This document shows, piece after piece, positions 57,561-64,000 of a stretch of 64,000 nt of DNA (position 1 is the stretch's first letter; the number at the start of each line of letters is the position of its first letter). Under the pieces are notes generated by a model. The model was not told the DNA's origin. It searched no databases and saw only the letters and a list, made by a program, of their open reading frames with translations. Source of the DNA: Uloborus plumipes. Lineage: Eukaryota; Arthropoda; Arachnida; Araneae; Uloboridae. Both the position numbers and the translations under genes were made by a program. The DNA is taken from contig JAXGGA010005507.1 of assembly GCA_038373865.1 (NCBI GenBank), forward strand, positions 1 to 64,000, read 5' to 3'.

Positions 57561-57778
57561 CATTTGATCTGAACCACTATTTTTAGAAACAACTTCTGTA
57601 TATGATAGGAAAAAAATTAATTGCCCACATAAGCATTTATCTCTTCCTTTGTGTGACTAATATTTTTCTCCCTATCATTTCCCCAATAATTTATCATTCA
57701 CGTTCATTTAACTTCATTGCTTCTGATATTCCAAACCATTTTTTCCTTTGAATTTTTTTCGCTTTTTTTTATTATTAG

Positions 57779-57872
57779 AGGATTGAATTCTTAGCGTCTT
57801 TTCATACTTTTGGACTTGGCGGTGGCAGCAGCTCGCCTGTGATTGATGTAGGAGAATGTTGTAAGCGTCAGG
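57779..57872 (+). CDS. candidate exon 3
   Basis: 94 bp between TTTTTTTTATTATTAG and GTCAGG|GTAAGA, near 47 percent GC against an AT-rich background. One frame is open and starts at phase 0, matching the end of exon 2: RIEFLASFHTFGLGGG, SSSPVIDVGECCKRQ. A Gly/Ser loop and a Cys pair are visible. It leaves one base for exon 4. No domain recognised. The best single exon in the window by splice signal and composition. Confidence 0.55.
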
Positions 57873-58492
57873 GTAAGAATTTAAGGGAAAATAAATTCAT
57901 AATGTGATAAAATATAGCTTTGGATCTATGCATTATCTCAGAGTAAAAGGTAATTGTGTATTCATATATGAAACACTAGTTTTTTTCTCTCTCTTGCATT
58001 GAGAATCAATCATTTTTAAAGAAAAATGAATGAAACATATTTTGTAATTCTTTTAAAAGCAGTAAAAAAGACGATGCTGTCTAAAAATCAGGATTAAACG
58101 GAACCCAGAGATTTAATGCAAAAAAAAATTTGTTTTATATTGCCTGAAATATGTTAGCTAAATTTCGGTTAATATGATTTTTTTTTAAATTAATACTTCG
58201 TATGATTTTTTGTCACATATTTTTGTCCATAACTTATTTCGAAAACTTAAAGTTTTGTTTATTTTAAAGTTTAGCAAGCAGCTCATTTGATTTTGTAGTC
58301 ATTACTCGTAAATTATTTACTTTTATATTTAATCGTTAGATTAGAATGATAAAGTACTATGAAATGGCGGTATTAAATTTCCTTTAAAAAAGTTATTACT
58401 GTGCATTCAGATTTGTATTGTTGTTACAAAACCATAAAGGGTATAAAGCAGTGAGTAACCGCAAATAAGCAAGGGCTAAGGCAGAAACATGC

Positions 58493-58720
58493 AATACACC
58501 GTCAAGTCGGCTATTTCGATCCATGGACTGCAGTTTCGAGCTTAATATGTTCTCATCAGCATGAAATACGAAAGTAGTCGAGTTGGAGGCAAAATCCTCG
58601 TATAAAGCAAAGAGAGCCAAAAAAACTGGTAGCTAATGTGAAATTAGAATACCAGCGAGCGACCGCACTTGGTATGAAACTGCAGTCCATGGATCGAAAT
58701 AGCCGAGTTGGCGGTGTATT
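58493..58720. mobile_element. fold-back element, about 44-bp arms
   Basis: AATACACCGTCAAGTCGGC at 58493 and its inverse GCCGAGTTGGCGGTGTATT ending at 58720. The arms include TTTCGATCCATGGACTGCAG. No coding sequence. It lies in putative intron 3. Confidence 0.85.
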
Positions 58721-58811
58721 ACATTTATGGAATTTTTGACCCAGACTTCAAATTATGTTCAGCATTCTTTTTTCCATGCGGAAATTTAAATTTTTATCCT
58801 AATTGTTTCAG

Positions 58812-58879
58812 CCAAAAATGCTATAATGCACGAGAAAAAGCGAAGAATTATCAACAAACCGAGTTTCATCTACATATAA
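58812..58879 (+). CDS. candidate exon 4, with stop
   Basis: Follows the acceptor TTATCCTAATTGTTTCAG. The base left by exon 3 plus CC makes an Ala codon, and the frame runs AKNAIMHEKKRRIINKPSFI to the TAA at 58877-58879. The basic C-terminus (HEKKRR) could be a nuclear signal, as inference. No donor follows, consistent with a terminal exon. An AATAAA lies downstream near 59152. Confidence 0.45.
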
Positions 58880-59069
58880 TTGAAGATGAAAGAATCATAT
58901 CATGTTAAAGGGCCATGTATTTGTTCCTAAAGATCCCGCTAATGATAAACCCGTGGTTTTAACTTGGAGTGCGCCCTAGTAGGGAGCATTTTTTTTATAT
59001 TTTCATACGCATTTCAGTCATGGTTTAATTTAACTTTCTGGAGTAAACTTTTTTTCTCCTAGTAGAGGA

Positions 59070-59573
59070 AGGTACAGCAAAGTGAAATAGTTAAAATAAC
59101 TTACCTGTTTTCAAATAATCAAAAAGGAAATTTGGTCTGAAAATTATTGTAAATAAAGAAGAAACAATGTATTTTTTAAATGTAACTTGTGCTGATGAAT
59201 TCTTCTTCTTTTTTTGCAACTTATTTTGTAGCTTCAGAAAAAGTGGAAAGTTTTATCTCAAAAAAAGGGGTAAAGTGAAAAATAAGATGCTTTTCTAATA
59301 AAATATATTATGTAATTATTAAAAATAGTTTTTTCAAATGAATGAGTACATAAATTACTAATGAATTAATGCTTAAATAATAAGCAAATGAATTAATTAT
59401 TGCATGAGAAAAAAAAGTAAATAAAATAGCGAATGATTTAGAAAATGAATGAAATAATAATTAAAAGAACAGAAATGAATTAATGAATGAAAAAATAAGG
59501 AAGTGATTAAATTTCAAAAAATGAGTAATTAAACGAAATTATCTATTTCACTTTGCAACATCCACTTTGCCCC
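59070..59573. mobile_element. CAAAGTG-ended repeat, uninterrupted copy
   Basis: Begins ACAGCAAAGTGAAATAG and ends CACTTTGCCCC; interior of AATGAATTAATG-type words. It matches the arms at 13326-13645 and 16149-16390 and gives the pre-insertion arrangement, with a single TTAA. Confidence 0.7.
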
Positions 59574-60043
59574 GCGATCACTTGAAAAACTGCATTGAAC
59601 ATTCTAAATTAAAACAATGAAAAAGTACTGCACTGAATTAATATTAAAATGATGATTCAATATCTTTTTCATTTTACAAAGACAAAAAATATTTTTGATA
59701 AGCTACGAAATATTACAACATGTGTATCAAATTTAAAGGATGACTTGCGCAATTTTTTTCGTTGAGCTTTAGAGCAATTTTCTTTTTAAGCGGAATCAAC
59801 TATGTGTTTAAGAGCTTGGTTAAAATATTGCCAGGCTGGTGATGATACCGACTGAAAATATTTCCCCATTTCAATTTGCTCCCACATTCTCTACTAATTT
59901 CTCCACCCCCCACCCTTTTTTCTTCAATTTTTAGATTTGGTTTGAAAGCTTTTCATCAACTAAATAATTGATCTTTGAGAATTTTAACACGGCTGTTGTT
60001 TTGAGTTGTACGAAGTAATACATACGAAGTAAATAATATTTTA
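59574..60043. other. AT-rich, nothing recognised
   Basis: No gene or repeat end recognised. Confidence 0.35.
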
Positions 60044-60230
60044 CTATACTACACTGCAACGTTTCTTGACAAAAACATCGTGACGTCAGCGTGACGTTAG
60101 CCTATGAAAAACGAGCTAGATAAAACGTCACAGCCTACTTGGCGAATTAGAGGAGATGACTGCTTGTGAGCTCTTATTGGCTCCGCCCGTAGTGACGTTC
60201 AATGTCAAGTTAAGTTGCTGTCTAGTATAG
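60044..60230. mobile_element. CTATACTA MITE, copy 2
   Basis: 187 bp, CTATACTACACTGCAAC to GTTGCTGTCTAGTATAG. Carries the CRE palindrome TGACGTCA, which copy 1 has lost. Confidence 0.88.
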
Positions 60231-62199
60231 AAGGTGCATGTGCATTTTAAGAGTCGGTGGTTCAAAACCACTCTTAAGTGATCCACAACTTCTCGTAGAT
60301 CGTAACCACTTTCTCGTAGATGGGAGAGGAATTTCGAAAGTATTGGTCTCCCATAGCATTTGAAATCTTGGTAAAGCTTTTGGAGATAAATTTCAATAAG
60401 TGCCACCCAATTAACAAATAAATATAAAATAATTATGTATTGGATCTCAAACCACTAGAATATTTAAGAAGAAATTCCATTTACCATTCCTGGTAGGGAT
60501 AAACCAGTGTTTAGTCATATTTTATTGCATAAAATGGCGCCATGATCATCTATGTATTCTCATAAATGTGAAGACTTTTTAAAGTAACGATTTTTTTTTT
60601 ACTTGTGTTCTCCTATTTTATAGTTTCCCCAGTTAAATAATAATCATAAAAAGGGTGTTAACGTATGCGTTGTCAATGTTTTCGTTGTTTAAAAACGTCT
60701 TTATTGACTATTATTGATTTGTTTAATTTGAATGTCTAGGATCAAAACTTTCTAGACATAAGCTTGAAATGGGAGTTACTAGTCTTCTAGTTACAAATAA
60801 AAACCTACATAAAAATGGTAATACGTAGAAATAAAAAAGAAAATTAGAATAATAAATTCAGTTGTTGGTTTTTATAAAACCAAAAAGAAACGTTTAATGA
60901 TGTGTAACTTTCGAAATTAAAATCTTTGCGAAAACTATTGCTAATTAAAAGCAAACACTATAATACATCACTTAAGTAAACTTAAGTACCATTGCCAAAC
61001 ATCTTTCTAAGTCACCTTACTCGGAGTGCAAGTTAATTAGAATCCTCGTATCCTTTTATCAACTCGGCATGGAAAAAAAAAAGTCAGGGTAAAGACAAGT
61101 TAACTGTACAAAAACAGAAAATAAAGATTTATTGCACCTATTAGGATGTTTTATCTATTTTTTTTAGACATTATTAAACTCTAAAACCAAGCATAGGGTT
61201 TTTTTGGATTTGCTAAAACTCACATTGATAAAAAAGAAGTTGGATATTACATACTGCTAAGTATTTTCATACACGTGATTTTCAAACTACCCTAATCAGT
61301 TTTTTCAATGCATTTTTTTTTTGTAAATTATGCTTCGAAAATTGTAAACGATTGACACTAAAAGCAAATCGTTGTTATTCTTTGATATTTATTTGCGAGC
61401 TAATTCAATCAAAGCCATTAAATTTTAACGGCTTTTCAATTACTTTATATTTTAAAGCATTAAAAGTTACTCGTGATAGAAATACTATGTACGTGGCACG
61501 TTATTTTTTATCAGCATTAGATGAAGATAAATATACCATGGAAATGAATTTCCCTTTGTTCTCCAGAGAAGCTTTCGTTCAAAATTGTCATTTTGATTAC
61601 TATGTAAATTTGAAGATTTTCCGCGATTTCTGCAGGATCCCGTTATCAAATCCAGACCATGAGACCACGGGACCAAAAGAAAGATATACAGTTTCAGATA
61701 AAAAAATAATTTTGAAATCGGTCCCGTTGTATTCGAGTAATCGGTGAACATGCATAAAGAAAAAAAAAGAAAAAAAAGATCACATTTGTTCCATATACAC
61801 AAAACTAATAAATATGTAGCGTGTTAACTTATTTCTATTTCCCACATTGAATTTTAAAAGATAAGAGAATCCAACACTCTTTTTTAAATCAAACTAAAGC
61901 TAAATATCTCTTGTTAGGTGCAAAATTTTACTGCAGGTATGTCGCCCAATCAGGAAAACAGGAAGTTCTATTCTGCACTGGACTTTAGAAACACGATATC
62001 AAACATAATACACCATCCATACAACAAAATACCGTACGAAATATTATTTTAGGATTGGAAATATGCGATAAAATCGTTTGCTATGTTCCTACTTGTTCGT
62101 AAGTAAGAATTTTTTTTATTCTGTATAAATGATTTTCGTTCTGAAGTAAAATATTGTTACTCGTCCTTCAATTTCAATTATTTTTTACGTTTTAGCAAG
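60231..62199. other. unannotated; open frames of unknown status
   Basis: Minus 60128-60406 (YLQKLYQDFKCYGRPILSKF) and plus 61352-61747 (131 codons) are the longest frames; neither has a recognised domain or convincing splice context. 61937-62052 follows TTTTACTGCAG and is open for 37 codons from an ATG, a weak terminal-exon candidate. Confidence 0.25.
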
Positions 62200-62271
62200 A
62201 TGGCACCGCGGGCCCCTCGAATGAGTTTGAGGGCCCGCGGGGGTCCGAGGACCACACTTTGGGAAACCCTG
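62200..62271. mobile_element. hAT terminus fragment with GC-rich hairpin
   Basis: Ends CCACACTTTGGGAAACCCTG, whose inverse resembles the CAGGGTTTCCCAAA start of many hAT elements. Just inside is a hairpin with CCGCGGGCCC and GGGCCCGCGG arms (62206-62241). No matching left end was found. Confidence 0.6.
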
Positions 62272-63496
62272 TCATAAGGGAACGACCACCATGATTCATT
62301 TTCCAAGATGCAGTCAGGGTAAGATGCTTATGTGATCTTTCCCCACACATAAACGCATCCAGTCGTCTGATATATAGTGAAGATTGATTTTTCAAACCAG
62401 GTTACTTGTTTCTGTTGTTGAATAGTTCAGTTCTTTTTTGCATCATTGGTCTCGCTCATCAGCATGTCTTAATAAATAGTAGCGTAAGACTTCCGTTGTT
62501 GGCGAGCAAAAAGTACGTTTTAATCTAGGTGAGAATATGTGAGATGAGATCAAACGGTATACCGATTCATAGAGTTCAAACCAAAAATAATCCAAGTTGT
62601 ATATTAAGAACCAAAGGATCATTATTAAATTAAGTAGACTGTCATAATATTTTGTCCAATCCGTGTACAAGTAATATGTACCAATAAAATGATATTATCA
62701 TGCGTAAAAGGGGCGAGACACATAATTCGTAGAGCCTTCATTAAAACATAAGTCCCATTTCTAATTGTTAATGTAACAGCAGCACATAATTTACATTTTA
62801 AATGTTTAAATTAATAATTTTAATGTAATTACAAGTATAAATGAACTAAATTACAACTCATAATCACCAGACAAGGTATTTATTTTTTGCAGCCTGGAGA
62901 GCAAGAAGTGTTTGTTTGGACAAACTAGATTTGTCATTGCAGTAAAAAATACATAATTTCTTTTTCCTTGACTCAATATATATATATATTTTTGAATATT
63001 TTAAACCATTAGTTTCTGAGAGCATAACCATTTTCCGAAATTGCCGCTTTAAGCATAAAAATCTCATCTAAAATGCAGTGCGTGAATAAAGTTAAGTTTT
63101 AAACCAATACATTACCAGAAAGAGATATATAGAAGGTGGGGGTAAACTTCCCATCTAAAGCAATTTCAGGACCTCGTTTTACTGAAAACAAATTGAACCT
63201 GTTGAGGAAAATCTAAGTACATTGCATAATTCAGCAATTTTGGGAAAGGAAAAAAAAAGAGAGAGAGAGAAAAAAGTAAGTAAGCTTAAGATAGGTCAAG
63301 AACAATTCATTTTTTTTGAAGCAGTTTAACCAAGTGAAATATTACACTTATTTGCATACTATTTACCGTATCTTTTTGAGAAGCAACACCTTAATTGCAA
63401 TAAACTTATTATTCTCGCTAGTTTAAAAAGAATTGCTTAGAAAAATAGCTTTCTCTATAAATAGAAAAACTTGCTTTTGTGAAAAAAAATCGCAGG
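62272..63496. other. AT-rich, nothing recognised
   Basis: Contains only a short AT run near 62977 and GA-rich stretches near 63257. Confidence 0.4.
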
Positions 63497-63498
63497 TA

Positions 63499-63725
63499 CC
63501 GTAAAACGGGGTGTATAGGAACAGCGGGGTGATTATGAACAAAATTTTTGGGTTATACGAAGAAATTCTTCATTAATATACCGTTGGGTATTTTCGGCAG
63601 TTAAATTTTTCTTATAAAGGTAACATTATAAGAAGTAGGAAAAAAATTATTTTGTCATTCTGGCAACACTATTGGCTTATGTGCAAGGCTGCAAGCCGGG
63701 ACGCAAAAAAACATCCAGTTTTCAT
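63499..63725 (+). mobile_element. partial copy of the CCGTAAAA element
   Basis: CCGTAAAACGGGGTGTATAG preceded by TA at 63497-63498. The following 200 bp match, in inverse orientation, the right end of the 22058-25433 element (AAGAAATTCTTCATWAATAT, TTGGGTATTTTCG). Confidence 0.85.
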
Positions 63726-63732
63726 CGTCTAC

Positions 63733-64000
63733 AAAACTGTATGTGTGTGTGCAGGAGATCGCGCGCGTGTGTGTGTGTGTGTAAGCAGGAGATCGCGCGC
63801 GTGTGTGTGTGTGTACGCAGGAGATCGCGCGCGTGTGTGTGTGTGTGTAAGCAGGAGATCGCGCGCGTGTGCGTGTGTGTGTAAGCAGGAGATCGCGCGC
63901 GTGTGTGTGTGTGTGTAAGCAGGAGATCGCGCGCGTGTGTGTGTGTGTGTGTAAGCAGGAGATCGCGCGCGTGTGCGTGTGTGTACGCAGGAGATCGCGC
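63733..64000 (+). repeat. minisatellite of 32-36 bp units
   Basis: Units start GCAGGAGATCGCGCGCGTGT at 63751, 63785, 63817, 63851, 63885, 63919, 63955 and 63987, separated by TG runs of varying length. The array continues past the window end. Cys-Val frames across it are artefacts. Confidence 0.96.

Larger units (their letters stand above)
51778..57778 (+). other. putative 6-kb intron 2
   Basis: Begins GTAAGA and ends TTTTTTTTATTATTAG. It contains a decayed array-U copy, several MITEs and a tandem duplication, as expected of a large arthropod intron. It exists only if the gene model holds. Confidence 0.4.

Noticed and set aside
61352..61747. 131-codon frame
   Set aside because: Length is not remarkable for 64 kb on two strands, no domain, and a comparable frame exists on the opposite strand.
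63652..63918. Cys-Val-rich frames
   Set aside because: Translation of the minisatellite units in two frames; no start context or conservation expected.
1..64000. CRISPR arrays, operons, rRNA genes, integrated virus genes
   Set aside because: No spaced direct repeats of CRISPR type, no ribosome-binding-site gene clusters, no rRNA core sequence and no viral structural or replication motifs were seen.

Overview
This is an AT-rich animal nuclear sequence, most probably from an arthropod and plausibly a spider or other arachnid. That guess rests on general resemblance of the Tc1-like transposase to proteins common in spider genomes; no species marker is present. There are no operons, no RNA genes and no prokaryotic signals. 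The window is transposon-rich, and most long open frames come from transposons, satellites or microsatellites.

Layout. 0.1-1.5 kb: Tc1-like element copy 1. 1.8-2.1 kb: tRNA-headed SINE. 2.5-5.8 kb: a 3.3-kb array of direct and inverted copies of a composite repeat. 7.4-8.7 kb: dead mariner, directly abutting an 8.76-10.6 kb hAT element with a surviving dimerisation-domain ORF. 11-13 kb: MITEs. 13.3-16.4 kb: a nest in which a CAAAGTG-ended repeat holds a TTAA-flanked element that holds Tc1-like copy 2. 17.4-18.7 kb: decayed piggyBac-like element. 19.0-21.0 kb: a fold-back hAT MITE and a non-autonomous hAT. 22.1-25.4 kb: a 3.4-kb element with CCGTAAAA ends whose empty site survives nearby. 26.7-27.1 kb: three tandem 136-bp units. 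28.1-30.6 kb: another hAT-like element. 30.9-33.9 kb: a second copy of the 19.9-kb hAT, split by a pogo-like transposon with a broken transposase. 34.2 and 44.7 kb: non-LTR retrotransposon 3' ends. 39.4 kb: truncated SINE with an 18-bp target duplication. 43-60 kb: many MITEs. 63.7 kb to the end: a CG/TG minisatellite.

Host genes are hard to see because exons are short. The best candidate is a plus-strand four-exon model (51539-51554, 51689-51777, 57779-57872, 58812-58879). Its splice sites are good, its phases agree at all three junctions, and it encodes about 88 residues of unknown function. A weaker minus-strand set of exon-like segments lies at 38.8-42.3 kb. Both were found by eye and need transcript data.

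The two Tc1-like copies are nearly identical and each is inactivated by a different one-base indel. Several insertions carry exact target duplications (TA, TTAA, 8 bp), so superfamily can be assigned even where no transposase remains.
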